Counted from the stretch's first letter, positions 43,977 to 54,284 are shown. The stretch is 64,000 nt of DNA from Thalassospira sp. (GCF_002709775.1 NZ_PAQR01000010.1:111424-175423), one strand, 5' to 3'. Made by a program: numbers and translations. The notes: generated from the letters alone by a model not told the origin.

Positions 43977-45647
43977 TCAATTGGGTTGTTCAAGCAGGCT
44001 GTCGGCGGCCGCGCGGGCCTCGGCGGTCACGGAATGACCGGCCAGCATGCGGGCAATTTCCTCGCGCCGGGCGCCATCGACCAAGGCATCGACACGGGTG
44101 ACCATGGTGCCCTCTGCCTCGCGCTTGGCGATATAGAAGTGGGTTCGGCCGCGGGCTGCGACCTGTGGGCTGTGGGTAATGACAAGGATCTGGCGTTCCT
44201 GTGCCAGAAGATGCAGGCGCTGACCAATGGCCGCTGCCGTAGCCCCGCCTACACCACTATCGACTTCGTCAAACACCAGGCTGGGCACTGCAGATACGCG
44301 CGCCAGAACGACCTTAAGCGCAAGCAGGAAACGCGAAAGTTCCCCGCCCGATGCGATCTTGTTGAGTGCGCCCGGTGGACTTCCGGGGTTGGTGGCGACG
44401 GTGAATTGCACCCGGTCAATACCGTCCATTCCCCAGTCGGCTTCTTCGAGTTCGGCAATGTCGGTGACGAAGCGCGCCTTTTCCATGCGAAGCGGAGGTA
44501 GCTCGGCATTAATCGCGCCATCAAGCTTGGCCGCAGCATCTTTGCGGGCGGCATGAAGCTTCTCGCCGGCTTCGATATAGGCCTTGCGATACTCGCCAAC
44601 GGATGTGGTCAGGCGGTGCAGTTCCTTCTCGCCGAATTCCAGCTGATCGATCTGGGATCGGAAATCCTTCATCAGCGGATTAAGGCCGTCGACCGGGACA
44701 TTGTATTTGCGGGCGGCAGCACGCAGTGCAAACAGGCGTTCCTCGACATTTTCCTGATGGCCGGTATCGAGATTAAGATCGGCCAGGGTGGCCGAGATTG
44801 CCCGGTTGGCTTCTTCAAGTTCGATGGCTGCGCGGTCAAGGGCCTCAATGATCGGTTCAAACCGGCCATCGGCCTTTTCAAGTTCGCGTTCAAGGCAGCG
44901 CTGCGCACTACGAAGCGCACTTTCTGCCCCCTTGCCACGTGAAAGTTCCGATCCGGCATCATTCAGGGCGGCAACCAGCTTTTCGCCATGCATCAGGAAC
45001 TGGCGTTCCTCGGCCAGGCGTTCTTCCTCGCCTTCTTCGGGGGCGAGCTTTTCAAGTTCGTCCACGGCGTGGCGCAGCCATTCTTCCTCTTCACGGGCCT
45101 TATCAATCCGGGCACGTGCAGCGTTCAGTTCCTTTTGCGTTTCACGCCAGGCGCGCCAGTGATCGCGCACGGTCATCGCAAGTGTGCCAAGATTGCCATG
45201 GGCATCAAGGGTCGCGCGGTGCGTGGTCGGATCAAGAAGCCCGTGCTGGTCAAACTGCCCCTGAATTTCAACGCAGTAATTGCCAACGTCGCGCAAAAGA
45301 CCGACCGACACGGACTGATCATTCACATAGGCGCGCGATCGCCCATCGGACGTCACCACACGGCGCACGACAAGGTCTTCGCCTTCAAGGTCGATATCCT
45401 GATCGGAAAGCAGGGTGAAAACCGGATGGCCCTGCGGCAGATTGAAGGTTGCCGTCACACTGCATTTGTCGCAGCCATGGCGGACAAGGCCGCTATCGGC
45501 GCGCGCACCCAAGGCAAGTCCAAGCGAATCAAGCAGGATCGATTTACCAGCACCGGTTTCACCTGTGAGCACGCTAAGCCCGTCGTGAAAATCGAGATCC
45601 AGTTTGTCGATAAGGACTACATTCCGAATGCTGAGGCGTCGAAGCAT
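43977..45647 (-). CDS. recN: DNA repair protein RecN
   Basis: A 556-residue SMC-like ATPase for double-strand-break repair. Walker A is GETGAGKS near the N-terminus (MLRRLSIRNVVLIDKLDLDF start), the ABC signature region ASGGELSRFLLALK, and Walker B SLVFDEVDSGVGG. The centre (about 150-370) is a shortened coiled coil with many Glu/Arg/Leu, as in RecN. ATG 45647. It has its own promoter with an SOS box 175 bases upstream, separate from bamD, and is followed by ligA. Confidence 0.95.
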   Translation of the reverse strand: MLRRLSIRNVVLIDKLDLDFHDGLSVLTGETGAGKSILLDSLGLALGARADSGLVRHGCDKCSVTATFNLPQGHPVFTLLSDQDIDLEGEDLVVRRVVTSDGRSRAYVNDQSVSVGLLRDVGNYCVEIQGQFDQHGLLDPTTHRATLDAHGNLGTLAMTVRDHWRAWRETQKELNAARARIDKAREEEEWLRHAVDELEKLAPEEGEEERLAEERQFLMHGEKLVAALNDAGSELSRGKGAESALRSAQRCLERELEKADGRFEPIIEALDRAAIELEEANRAISATLADLNLDTGHQENVEERLFALRAAARKYNVPVDGLNPLMKDFRSQIDQLEFGEKELHRLTTSVGEYRKAYIEAGEKLHAARKDAAAKLDGAINAELPPLRMEKARFVTDIAELEEADWGMDGIDRVQFTVATNPGSPPGALNKIASGGELSRFLLALKVVLARVSAVPSLVFDEVDSGVGGATAAAIGQRLHLLAQERQILVITHSPQVAARGRTHFYIAKREAEGTMVTRVDALVDGARREEIARMLAGHSVTAEARAAADSLLEQPN

Positions 45648-45820
45648 TGCTGGGTACTGATGTTGTTAACGGAGCAGCAGACAGGTACTTGTTGGTGAAT
45701 GTGCAGAGTGCCCAATCCCGCCCGGCCTTGCAAGCCTTGCGAAGGCGAAACGGTCTGCAATTCAGTCACGGCAACGGCGTTTGGTTAAACTGCAGTAATT
45801 TCAGATGCTAACCGCAAGTT

Positions 45821-45861
45821 GTTCTTTTTTTGTTCTATATTGTCGCAAGGCGGATTGTCAA
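45821..45861 (-). promoter_or_regulatory. recN promoter with LexA (SOS) box
   Basis: On the minus strand TTGACA (45861-45856), a 16-base spacer and TATAGA (45839-45834) form a strong sigma-70 promoter. A direct repeat GAAC-N7-GAAC (45835-45821), equal to GTTC-N7-GTTC on the plus strand, overlaps the end of the -10. This spacing and sequence are the known alphaproteobacterial LexA site, and recN is a standard LexA target. Confidence 0.85.
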
Positions 45862-45882
45862 GCAAACCCTTGGCCTTGCGAC
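45842..45882. repeat. Inverted repeat between bamD and recN
   Basis: GTCGCAAGGC (45842-45851) and GCCTTGCGAC (45873-45882) are a perfect 10-bp inverted repeat around a 21-base loop. It contains the recN -35 box in its loop. There is no T tract, so it may be a weak terminator or mRNA 3' end stabiliser for bamD, or a regulatory element. Confidence 0.5.
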
Positions 45883-45899
45883 GGTTTGGTTAGCTTGAT

Positions 45900-46724
45900 T
45901 CAGAAAAGGCTTGAGATGGAGTTTGTGGTGGCGTCCCACCAGCTTTCCTCTTCGCGCTCCGGGGCTTCTTCGCCCAGCATGAGGCTATAGGATTCGCTGT
46001 AATATTCACTGCCCGGGAAGTTGTGGCCAAGAACCGCTGCCGTGCGTTTGGCTTCACCCTCAAGACCAAGCGAAAGATAGCATTCGGTCAGACGTGCAAG
46101 GGCCTCGGGAACGTGGGTGGTGGTCTGATAGTTTTCGATCACCGCCTTGAACCGGTTGATCGCTGCCAGATACTCGTTGCGGTCCTGATAGTAGCGCCCG
46201 ACATCCATTTCCTTGCCAGCAAGGTGATCGACCGTCAGGTCCTTTTTCAGCTTGGCATCGCGGGCATATTTGCTATCGGGGAAGCGGCGGATGACATCAT
46301 CAAGCGCATCCATCGCATGCTGGGTCATCTGCTGATCACGGCCGACATCGGAAATCTGTTCGTAATAGGACAGCGCCTTGAGGTAATAGGCGTACGGCAC
46401 ATCCGGGTTCGCCGGATGGAGCGAGATAAAGCGATCCAGTGCATTGATCGCATCATCGTATTTGTTGTCCTGATAGTACGAATAGGCCGACATCAGGGTC
46501 GCCTTGGTCGCCCAGACGGAATAGGGGTGCTGGCGTTCGACTTCGTCAAAGGCCTCGGCAGCCTGCTGGTATTCCTTGGCATCCAGCAGGTCCTGCGCGC
46601 CGTTATACAGTTCGGAAACCGGACGTTCGACATATTCCGGTGCCTCATTGCTTGAACATGCCGCAAGCATCAGCGACACGCCGCAAATGGCAATGAGTTG
46701 TTTGGCGCGAACGGTACTTAGCAC
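45900..46724 (-). CDS. bamD: Outer-membrane assembly lipoprotein BamD
   Basis: A 274-residue lipoprotein: signal peptide with lipobox LAAC, lipidated Cys at 23. The mature part is five TPR-like helical repeats (LYNGAQDLLDAKEYQQAAEA, FDEVERQHPYSVWATKA, AINALDRFISLHPANPDV), as in BamD/YfiO. It is the essential partner of BamA in inserting beta-barrel proteins. The GTG at 46724 has AGGATAGG upstream. It is downstream of lpxC on the same strand but separated from it by a terminator, so it has its own promoter in the 166-base gap from the lpxC terminator. Confidence 0.94.
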   Translation of the reverse strand: MLSTVRAKQLIAICGVSLMLAACSSNEAPEYVERPVSELYNGAQDLLDAKEYQQAAEAFDEVERQHPYSVWATKATLMSAYSYYQDNKYDDAINALDRFISLHPANPDVPYAYYLKALSYYEQISDVGRDQQMTQHAMDALDDVIRRFPDSKYARDAKLKKDLTVDHLAGKEMDVGRYYQDRNEYLAAINRFKAVIENYQTTTHVPEALARLTECYLSLGLEGEAKRTAAVLGHNFPGSEYYSESYSLMLGEEAPEREEESWWDATTNSISSLF

Positions 46725-46883
46725 TGTGACCTATCCTCGAAATTTGTGATGCACTCACCGTAAAATCCGCCGGACTATATCATGTGAAGGGCGTGCTTGG
46801 GCAAGTAGTTGTGTCGCCAAAAGGTGACTTTTATTCGACATCATTTGTTCCGGCCATGATCGGATCACCGAAAACCGGGATGT

Positions 46884-46919
46884 AAAACAAAAATGGCGAC
46901 CACACAGGCCGCCATTTTT
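46884..46919 (-). terminator. Rho-independent terminator of lpxC
   Basis: A 9-bp stem, AAAATGGCG/CGCCATTTT, with an 11-base loop, followed on the minus strand by TTTGTTTT. It closes the lpxC unit. Confidence 0.82.
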
Positions 46920-46947
46920 ATATTTCTTATGCCAGCCCGTCCTGAAC

Positions 46948-47916
46948 TCAGGCGGTGGCAAGAACCGGTTCGGAAACGCCGCGCAGGGCCGACTTGGTCA
47001 GTGGCACAACCCGATAAGCATCTTCATCAGCGAGCAATGCCTGCAGCAGCAGGTTGTTGACGTGATGGCCTGATTTATAGGCGGTAACCTTGCCCTGCAG
47101 CTGTTTGCCGGCAGTGTAAAGATCGCCCAGCGCATCAAGGATTTTGTGGCGGACGAATTCGTCCTCGTAACGCAGGCCTTCTTCGTTCATGACCTCGTCA
47201 CCCGAAAGGACGACCGCGTTATCAAGCGAGCCACCACGTGCCAGACCGGCAGAGCGCATGGCTTCGACTTCGTGCAGGAAACCAAAGGTGCGGGCACGGG
47301 CGATATCGGCAACAAACACGCCGTCATCAAATTTGACGGACATGCGCTGGTTGGCAATCGCCTTGCTGGCGAAATCGATTTCGAAATCAATTTCGAAACC
47401 ATTGGCCGGTTCGACGCGCGCGGTGCAGCCGTTATATTCGACTTCAACGGATTTAAGGACTTCGATGACCTGACGCGGCGCATCGAGTTCTTCGATGCCA
47501 ACGCAATCAATCAGGAAGTTAAACGGTGCAGAGCTGCCATCCATGACCGGAACTTCATCGGCATCGATATCAATGAGCACGTTATCAATGCGCGAACCGG
47601 CAAGGGCAGCCATCAGATGTTCGATGGTCCCGATTTTGATGCCCTTGGATGCATCGCCAAGGCACGTGCAAAGACGGGTGTCGATCACACCATCGTAACG
47701 TGCCGGGAACAACGGCTGGTCATCCAGATCCGTGCGGCGAAATACGATGCCATGATCAGCAGGGGCAGGGTGCAGGGTAATGCGAATCTTCTGGCCGGAA
47801 TGCAAACCGACACCGGCACAACCGATGGAGGCCTTCAACGTGCGCTGGGCCACATAGCCGTCACCGGAATGGCCTGTCTGCGCGATGGCAGCACCAAGAT
47901 CGGCAATATTGTTCAC
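46948..47916 (-). CDS. lpxC: UDP-3-O-acyl-N-acetylglucosamine deacetylase LpxC
   Basis: The committed zinc deacetylase of lipid A synthesis. Zinc/catalytic features: IEHLMAAL (His, equal to H79 of E. coli), HKILDALGDLYTAG (His and Asp ligands) and GHHVNNLLLQALL (catalytic His). The N-terminus has an extension of about 20 residues before QRTLKASIGCAGVGLHSG. The start GTG at 47916 is preferred: GGGGG lies 5 bases upstream, while the in-frame TTG at 47928 overlaps it. It lies after ftsZ at the end of the dcw cluster, as in many proteobacteria, but each has a terminator and they are separate units. Confidence 0.94.
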   Translation of the reverse strand: MNNIADLGAAIAQTGHSGDGYVAQRTLKASIGCAGVGLHSGQKIRITLHPAPADHGIVFRRTDLDDQPLFPARYDGVIDTRLCTCLGDASKGIKIGTIEHLMAALAGSRIDNVLIDIDADEVPVMDGSSAPFNFLIDCVGIEELDAPRQVIEVLKSVEVEYNGCTARVEPANGFEIDFEIDFASKAIANQRMSVKFDDGVFVADIARARTFGFLHEVEAMRSAGLARGGSLDNAVVLSGDEVMNEEGLRYEDEFVRHKILDALGDLYTAGKQLQGKVTAYKSGHHVNNLLLQALLADEDAYRVVPLTKSALRGVSEPVLATA

Positions 47917-48251
47917 AGGAACCCCCAAATCAGGTCAGTCAGTTTGTCATCAATCACGGTCAAAGCATGTTCAAAGCCGTCTTCAAATTCATCGGCCCCT
48001 GCTTTGTTAGTTTGAAACACTACTGAGGATCGAACAATCACTCAAATCACTCTTTGTTACGCTTTGTAAACTTCATAGTGCTTTGAATTTAAATAAGAAA
48101 TCATGGTTTTGTTCGGCAGGTTACGCCATTTGTAATCGCACGTGCCGGAGGCCCTTGTCACAATCGCGCTTTGGCAGCGTCATATGATCTGGTGCATCCA
48201 AAAAAAAGGGGAAGGCTTGGTGCCTTCCCCATCTTCGCGCGGAGACCGTCG
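47917..48251. other. Interval between ftsZ and lpxC
   Basis: The left 270 bases should contain the lpxC promoter; the AT-rich part near 48060-48110 is the best place, but I could not assign boxes with confidence. The right end holds the ftsZ terminator. No gene is seen. Confidence 0.5.
48199..48230 (-). terminator. Rho-independent terminator of ftsZ
   Basis: Perfect stem GGGGAAGGC/GCCTTCCCC with a 5-base loop and eight T residues on the minus strand. It ends the dcw transcript. Confidence 0.92.
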
Positions 48252-49898
48252 TCAGTTGGCCTGACGACGAAGGAAGGCCGGGATTTCAAGAAGGTCATCA
48301 GACGCACCCTGCGTCTTGCCCCGGGAAGCGGGCTCCTTCTTCATGACAGGTTCGCTGTCTTCGCCAAGCGGCATCTCGGTTTGACGCGGGGCAGGTGCCT
48401 GCGGCTGCGAGACTTTCGGTTCCGCATGCTGATGCGGTTCCTTGGCGGTTTTGTTCTTGCCAAACAGGCTGCTCAGAACCGAACGCGGCGAGGTTGCATT
48501 CTGGGCATCGGCTGCTTCGAATACATCCGGGCTATGTGCAGTATGCTCAGCCTGGCTCGGCGTTACAGCGCGCGGCGGAATGAAGGCCATGTCGCCGTTG
48601 CTGGTGGTTTTTTCAGTCGGCTTGTCAGCGCGCAGAACCGGTTTCGGTTTGAGGACCGTCTGGCCGATTTCAATCGAACCGGTTTCCTGTGCTTCGGCCT
48701 GATGGCTGATTTCCGGTTGCTGTGCGCTGCCGGTGGCAGCAAAGCGATCGGCCGGAATGTGATCAACCGATCCACCACCGACATAGTCACCAGCACCGGT
48801 GCTTTCAGCTGCTGCGTTGCCCGCACCATGCTGTGCAAAGGACGGGGCTGCTGCCGACTGTTCTGCCGGTTTCGGTGCCACAGGCTGTGCGACGGAAACG
48901 GTGGTCGGCTGCGGACGGCGAACTTCTTCGGCGTCGATGCCGGTTGCCACAACAGAAACGCGCAGCGCGCCTTCGATGGTCGGATCAAAGGTCGAACCGA
49001 AGATGATGTTGGCTTCGGATGCAACTTCCTCGCGGATACGGTTGGCGGCTTCGTCAACTTCGTAAAGCGCCATGTCCATGCCGCCGGTGATGTTGATGAG
49101 GACCGCACGGGCACCCTTCATCGAAGCATCTTCAAGAAGCGGATTGGCTATTGCAGCTTCGGCAGCCTCAAGTGCACGTTTTTCACCCGATGCTTCGCCG
49201 GTGCCCATCATGGCTTTGCCCATCTCGCTCATTACAGTGCGGATATCGGCAAAGTCGAGGTTCACAAGACCCGGAACCATCATGAGGTCGGTAATCGAAC
49301 GCACACCGTTACGCAGAACGTCATCAGCCATCTGGAAGGCATCTGCGAAAGTGGTTTTTTCATTCGCAACCCGGAACAGGTTCTGGTTCGGAATGATGAT
49401 CAGGGTGTCAACATACTGCTGAAGCTGCTCGATACCCTGCTCGGCGGTACGCATACGGCGCGTGCCTTCGAAATGGAACGGCTTGGTAACAACACCGACG
49501 GTCAGAATGCCGGCCTCTTTGGCGGCACGTGCGATGACCGGGGCGGCACCGGTACCCGTACCACCGCCCATGCCGGCGGTGATGAATACCATGTGGCTGC
49601 CTTCAAGCTGTGCCTGAATTTCTTCAATGGATTCTTCTGCGGCGGCACTGCCTGCATCAGGACGTGCGCCTGCACCCAGCCCCTGGGTGATCTTGCGGCC
49701 AAGCTGCATCTTACGCGTTGCTTTTGCCTGGGTCAGGGCTTGAGAATCGGTGTTGGCAACAACGAAGTCACATCCTTCGAGTTCGGATGCGATCATGTTG
49801 TTAACGGCGTTGCCACCGGCACCGCCGACACCGATAACGGTAATCTTCGGTTTTAGGTTTTCTTCCGTTTCAGGAACGGAAAAACTGATTGTACTCAT
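48252..49898 (-). CDS. ftsZ: Cell division GTPase FtsZ
   Basis: A 548-residue tubulin homologue forming the Z ring. The GTP-binding glycine loop is GGGTGTG (111-117); the upstream [15 protein letters not shown] and the T7 loop [11 protein letters not shown] are canonical. The globular core ends near residue 320; then follows an unusually long Pro/Ala/Gln-rich linker of about 200 residues, and finally the conserved C-terminal peptide [14 protein letters not shown] that binds FtsA. Long linkers are common in alphaproteobacteria. ATG 49898 follows GGAAGAG. It is the last gene of the dcw cluster. Confidence 0.97.
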   Translation of the reverse strand: MSTISFSVPETEENLKPKITVIGVGGAGGNAVNNMIASELEGCDFVVANTDSQALTQAKATRKMQLGRKITQGLGAGARPDAGSAAAEESIEEIQAQLEGSHMVFITAGMGGGTGTGAAPVIARAAKEAGILTVGVVTKPFHFEGTRRMRTAEQGIEQLQQYVDTLIIIPNQNLFRVANEKTTFADAFQMADDVLRNGVRSITDLMMVPGLVNLDFADIRTVMSEMGKAMMGTGEASGEKRALEAAEAAIANPLLEDASMKGARAVLINITGGMDMALYEVDEAANRIREEVASEANIIFGSTFDPTIEGALRVSVVATGIDAEEVRRPQPTTVSVAQPVAPKPAEQSAAAPSFAQHGAGNAAAESTGAGDYVGGGSVDHIPADRFAATGSAQQPEISHQAEAQETGSIEIGQTVLKPKPVLRADKPTEKTTSNGDMAFIPPRAVTPSQAEHTAHSPDVFEAADAQNATSPRSVLSSLFGKNKTAKEPHQHAEPKVSQPQAPAPRQTEMPLGEDSEPVMKKEPASRGKTQGASDDLLEIPAFLRRQAN

Positions 49899-50086
49899 TG
49901 TTTGCTCTTCCTCTCCGCGCTTTAGAGCTTAAAGATCACACAAGCCTTCCCTTTGCTTGTGCGTGCCAGAAATACTTCGGGCACAAAGACCTCCGAGTCC
50001 GTTTTAGCGGGCAAAGAGTTATTGCCTTCTTAATGCGGGCAAAAGTTTTCAGAAAAATGGATAAAAAAGTACGCGCGGTTTGCGTA

Positions 50087-51337
50087 TCAGAAGTTCTCTT
50101 TGAACCAGGCGCCCAGGCGACCCCAACGCCCACCCGATTGACGGATTTGCGCCATGGCTTCACTCAGCGGGTCATTCTGTTGGGCAACAGCGCGCAAAAG
50201 CAGGCCCGAACAGGCCGAAAAGGCCGGGCCAGCGGTGGCTTCGGCAAGGCCGGAAACGCCATGCGGCAGGGCGATTGTTGCCGGTCGTTCAAACATCTGG
50301 CTGGCCAGATCGGCAATTGCGTTAAGCTGGCTGGCACCACCGGTCAGAACGATGCTGCGGCCGCCAATCTGCGACAGGCCGTGTTCTTCCAGCTGATCAC
50401 GAATCAACTCGAAGGTTTCTTCAAGCCTTGGCTTGATGATGTTGATCAGCATCGAGCGCGGCACATGATTGAAGTTGTTTTCGTCTTCATCACCAATGGT
50501 CGGAACCGCAAGGATTTCCTGATCATCAGACGGTGATGTTAGCGCACTGCCATGCAGGGTTTTCATGCGTTCGGCATGGTTAAGCGACGTATTCAGCCCA
50601 TAGGCAATATCGCGCGTCACATGTGCGCCGCCAACCGGGATAGACGTGGTGTAGACTACCTGACCGGCGTTGAACACTGCGACACTGGTCGTGCCGGCCC
50701 CCATGTCGATCACCGTGGCGCCCAGATCGCGCTGATCGGGTGTCAGGGCGGCAAGGCCTGATGCCAGTGGCGTCACCACGGTTTCCTCGATCGCCAGATG
50801 GCAGCGTGCCAGCAGGGTATCGAGATTGCGCAGTGGCGCCGTCTGGGTGCGAACAAAGTGCAGATCAAGACCAAGGGTCGATCCATACATGCCGCGCGGA
50901 TCATTCATGGTGTTGGCACCATCAAGGCGGAAGCCAAGTGGCACCGTGTGGATCAACTCATCACCTGCCTGACGCAGAAGAGCTTCTTTCTGGTCATTGA
51001 GTTTTCGGATCTCGAGATTGCCGATCGGACGGGAGCCAAGCGGCAGCTCAACCGTGTGGGTCTCCGATTCCGGGCGACCGCCAGACAGATTGACAATGAC
51101 CGATTCGATGGTTTGACCTGCCATCTTTTCAGCAGCATTGACCGCGGCAAGGACGACTTCCTGCGCTGCATCAAGATTGGAAATGGATCCGCTTTGCAGA
51201 CCCTTGGACATGTTGTGACCAATGCCGATGATCTTGGGCGGCTGGTCCTTTTCACGCCGCGCAATAAAACAGCAGACCTTGGACGTTCCAATGTCCAAAG
51301 CCGCAATCAATCCTGATCTGGTTTTGCCGCGTGCCAA
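50087..51337 (-). CDS. ftsA: Cell division protein FtsA
   Basis: A 416-residue actin-fold protein anchoring FtsZ to the membrane. LIAALDIGTSKVCCFIA is the phosphate-1 motif; VIDMGAGTTSVAVF the phosphate-2 motif; IVLTGGASQLNAI the adenosine motif. The C-terminal end GRWGRLGAWFKENF is the amphipathic membrane-targeting helix. The start is a TTG at 51337 with only a weak AGAG upstream; no better in-frame start is seen. A 233-base gap separates it from ftsQ, enough for an internal promoter, and a 188-base gap separates it from ftsZ. Confidence 0.95.
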   Translation of the reverse strand: MARGKTRSGLIAALDIGTSKVCCFIARREKDQPPKIIGIGHNMSKGLQSGSISNLDAAQEVVLAAVNAAEKMAGQTIESVIVNLSGGRPESETHTVELPLGSRPIGNLEIRKLNDQKEALLRQAGDELIHTVPLGFRLDGANTMNDPRGMYGSTLGLDLHFVRTQTAPLRNLDTLLARCHLAIEETVVTPLASGLAALTPDQRDLGATVIDMGAGTTSVAVFNAGQVVYTTSIPVGGAHVTRDIAYGLNTSLNHAERMKTLHGSALTSPSDDQEILAVPTIGDEDENNFNHVPRSMLINIIKPRLEETFELIRDQLEEHGLSQIGGRSIVLTGGASQLNAIADLASQMFERPATIALPHGVSGLAEATAGPAFSACSGLLLRAVAQQNDPLSEAMAQIRQSGGRWGRLGAWFKENF

Positions 51338-51570
51338 TTGAATGCTCTGAATTTTTATCGGTTATGTGGCGGGAGTTTTATAACTCTACCTTATTAAGCC
51401 TGTTTTCGACCAAAAGCGGTTGCAATTTGGTTAAGGCAGACCATCGCATAACGCATCTTTCATGCGAATGTTCGCAAGAACTGTGTAAAAACAATATCGG
51501 CAGTCTCAAAAGAACCGTCGAAGGCGCTTTTTTGGCGATCCGTCGGTAAGCAGGCAGAAGGGCGGTCAAT

Positions 51571-52434
51571 TCAGACCGCGCCTTCCTTCTTTGGCGGGTT
51601 GCGCCTTTGTTCGGCAGCCCCGGGTGTCAGGCGGACAAACGTCCGATCCGGCAGGCGTAAATCAACGATCAGAACATCGCGATCAAGAATGCCATGTTCA
51701 CGATCGAGCAATTCTAGGCGCTGCCAGGCCTTTCCCATGTTTTCTTCGGGCAGGCGAATGAACATGCCGTTGACAAGCTGGATGTTCCAGCGGCGATGAC
51801 CGATGCGCTGGGCACCGGTGATTTGTTCATAAAGATGCGGGATGCTCTGCAAGGTGGTCAGCATTTCTGCAGCGGCCTTGGGTGCGTCATCCCCGACCAG
51901 AACCGGCAGATCAAGATAATCACCTAGTTCATAGTTCTGAAGCTGCTCACCATCGCCATCGATCAGGACATGATCGCGGCCTTCGGTTTGCCAAAGGGCA
52001 AGCGGTTTACGTTCTACGACCGAGACAATCAGGGTATCGGGCAATTGGCGTTCGACCGTTGCGCTGCGTACCCATGAAAGTTCTTCGACCCGCTCACGCG
52101 CGGCATCGACATCAAAGGTAATGATCGGCGTGCCCGGTTTCTGACCAATGGCGGCAAGAAGGGCGTTGGTATCGGTCTTTTCGCGGCCCGAGACTTCGAT
52201 ATTCTTGACCGTCATGCCAAATTCGGCGGACAGGCGAACACTTTCCTGTTCAGCCATATCAAGCCATTTGTCAGCCTTGCCGGTATATAGAAGGGCGGCT
52301 GGAATGATGGTAATGGCGCCAATAAAGCCGCTCCACCACATGACGCGGGCGATCTTTTTAACGTTGGATGCGACGCCATGCTGTTTATCAAGCTTCTCGC
52401 GCCGTTCGCGGGCCTGTTCCTCTAGCGTTCGCAT
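51571..52434 (-). CDS. ftsQ: Cell division protein FtsQ
   Basis: A 287-residue bitopic membrane protein of the divisome. A basic cytoplasmic tail ([19 protein letters not shown]) leads to one span (about residues 34-52), then the POTRA domain (VKNIEVSGREKTDTNALLAAIGQ) and the beta domain ending in LRLPDRTFVRLTPGAAE. ATG 52434 gives the usual start; it overlaps the end of ddl by 13 bases. It is translated in the dcw cluster after ddl. Confidence 0.93.
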   Translation of the reverse strand: MRTLEEQARERREKLDKQHGVASNVKKIARVMWWSGFIGAITIIPAALLYTGKADKWLDMAEQESVRLSAEFGMTVKNIEVSGREKTDTNALLAAIGQKPGTPIITFDVDAARERVEELSWVRSATVERQLPDTLIVSVVERKPLALWQTEGRDHVLIDGDGEQLQNYELGDYLDLPVLVGDDAPKAAAEMLTTLQSIPHLYEQITGAQRIGHRRWNIQLVNGMFIRLPEENMGKAWQRLELLDREHGILDRDVLIVDLRLPDRTFVRLTPGAAEQRRNPPKKEGAV

Positions 52435-53336
52435 GAGGCGTCCTCCACCATCCACGCAACGATATCGGCAAAGCTAAGCCCGTCATGACGTGCTGCATCC
52501 GGGACAAGTGATGTCGGCGTCATGCCCGGCTGCGTATTGATTTCAAGGATTGCCAGACGGTCCTGTTCCGGGTCATAGCGGAAATCGGCACGCGCCACAC
52601 CACGGCAGCCAAGCGCCTTATAGGCTTCTTCGGCATGGCGCTGCAGGCGGTCGCGCAAATCGCCTTCGATGTCGGCCGGAACGATATGTTCCGATCCGCC
52701 CTGAGCGTATTTGGATTCAAAATCATAGAAGGCATGATTGCCGGTCAGGATTTCGATGACTTCCATCGCCTTGCCATCCTTGACCGCCACGGTCATTTCG
52801 CGGCCGGGAATGAATTCTTCCTGCATGACGCCTTCGCCGTGATCCCAGCTGCGGGCCAGCATGTTTTGTTCTTCCTCGACCGTCAGGATGATTTCAACCC
52901 CGACAGAGGATCCCTCGTTATTGGGTTTAAGAACATAGGGCGGAGGCAATGCCTTGCCCGATGCAATGTCTTCGCGCGTCACCCAGACATGGCGTGCGCA
53001 GGGAATTTCATATTCGGCAAACATCGCCTTGGCTGACATCTTGTCCATGGCAATGGCCGATGCCCGAACACCCGAATGGGTATAGGGGATGTTCATGATT
53101 TCAAGCAGCCCCTGAACCGCGCCATCTTCGCCCCAGCGTCCATGCAGGGCGTTAAAGATCACATCGGGCTTGGGATCAATTGCGCCAAGCTGGCTTGCGA
53201 TATCGCGCGTCGCATCGACCTCTGTGACCTCATAGCCCTTTTCGCGCAGTGCCTTGGCGCATTCGCGCCCGGATGACAGGGAAACTTCCCGTTCTGCTGA
53301 CCAACCGCCCAGAATGACAGCGACATGTTTGCTCAT
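52422..53336 (-). CDS. ddl: D-alanine--D-alanine ligase
   Basis: A 304-residue ATP-grasp enzyme making D-Ala-D-Ala for peptidoglycan. Motifs: [17 protein letters not shown] at the N-terminus (catalytic Glu/Ser), [35 protein letters not shown], and [16 protein letters not shown] for Mg/ATP binding. Length is as for DdlB (306). Its ATG overlaps the murB stop as ATGA and its own stop overlaps ftsQ, so translation is coupled along the cluster. Confidence 0.95.
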   Translation of the reverse strand: MSKHVAVILGGWSAEREVSLSSGRECAKALREKGYEVTEVDATRDIASQLGAIDPKPDVIFNALHGRWGEDGAVQGLLEIMNIPYTHSGVRASAIAMDKMSAKAMFAEYEIPCARHVWVTREDIASGKALPPPYVLKPNNEGSSVGVEIILTVEEEQNMLARSWDHGEGVMQEEFIPGREMTVAVKDGKAMEVIEILTGNHAFYDFESKYAQGGSEHIVPADIEGDLRDRLQRHAEEAYKALGCRGVARADFRYDPEQDRLAILEINTQPGMTPTSLVPDAARHDGLSFADIVAWMVEDASCER

Positions 53337-54277
53337 GCGTCTTTTCCTATGATCGAGTGGCCAAGGCGTTCGCCAATGCGCCGGATTTCCCAGCGCAGCT
53401 CAACGCCGCTATGTTCTTTGACCCGTTTTCGGACTTCATCGCCAAGCTGCTCAAGATCAAGGGCGGTGGCATCGCCGGTATTGATCATGAAGTTGCAATG
53501 TTGCTCCGACATCTGTGCGCCGCCGATTTTGAGGCCACGACACCCGGCGGCATCAATGACTTCCCAGGCACGGTCCGGCACCGGATTGGCAAATGTCGAC
53601 CCGCCAGTGCGTGACTTGATCGGTTGCGATTCCGCGCGTGCCTTTTGGATTTCATCCATGCGTTTGGCGATATCTTCGGGGTCACCCGACGATGCGCGCA
53701 AGATTGCGGATGTGAATATCCAGTCTTCGGGAAGCCCGCAGTGGCGATAGGTCATATTCATTTCGTCTGGCGTGACGGTATGGATGTTACCGCTGCCATC
53801 AATTGCGGTGGCAGAAACCAGGACATCCTTGATCTCGGTGCCATAAGCGCCGGCATTCATGCGCAATGCGCCGCCAATGGTGCCGGGGATCCCTGACAGA
53901 AATTCGAGGCCGGCAATACCGTTCATCTGTGCAGTTTGCGCAACATTTAGGTCGAGCGCCCCTGCACCGGCATGAAGGGCACCATCTTTGACCACCACAT
54001 CGGTAAACGGGCGGCCAAGGCGGATCACAACGCCGCGAATGCCGCCATCACGCACCAGAAGGTTTGAGCCGACCCCGATGACGGTGACGGGCATGTCTTC
54101 CGGCTTGCTTTTCAGGAAGTCGGCAAGATCGGCTTCATCAGCCGGGCGAAACATCACGTCTGCCGGGCCGCCGACCTGAAACCAGGTGACCTTGGCAAGT
54201 TGCGCGCCTTCACGCAGCTTGCCACGCACCTTGGGCAGGCGGTCAATCAGGGGCGTATGGTGTTCCGGCGTGCTCAT
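53333..54277 (-). CDS. murB: UDP-N-acetylenolpyruvoylglucosamine reductase MurB
   Basis: A 314-residue FAD enzyme completing UDP-MurNAc. FAD-binding motifs [17 protein letters not shown] and [20 protein letters not shown]; the catalytic serine lies in [11 protein letters not shown]. It belongs to the type II family (no extra Tyr loop). The frame is open far upstream inside murC, but ATG 54277, 7 bases after the murC stop, is the real start. Its TGA overlaps the ddl ATG. Confidence 0.94.
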   Translation of the reverse strand: MSTPEHHTPLIDRLPKVRGKLREGAQLAKVTWFQVGGPADVMFRPADEADLADFLKSKPEDMPVTVIGVGSNLLVRDGGIRGVVIRLGRPFTDVVVKDGALHAGAGALDLNVAQTAQMNGIAGLEFLSGIPGTIGGALRMNAGAYGTEIKDVLVSATAIDGSGNIHTVTPDEMNMTYRHCGLPEDWIFTSAILRASSGDPEDIAKRMDEIQKARAESQPIKSRTGGSTFANPVPDRAWEVIDAAGCRGLKIGGAQMSEQHCNFMINTGDATALDLEQLGDEVRKRVKEHSGVELRWEIRRIGERLGHSIIGKDA

Positions 54278-54284
54278 ATCTGTT

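Noticed and set aside
46755..46961. 68-codon ORF between bamD and lpxC
   Set aside because: It runs through the lpxC terminator hairpin and the lpxC stop codon, and its sequence does not look like a protein.
50070..50086. Terminator after ftsA
   Set aside because: A 5-bp stem with CTTTTTT is too weak; it directly follows the ftsA stop and most transcripts should read on to ftsZ.
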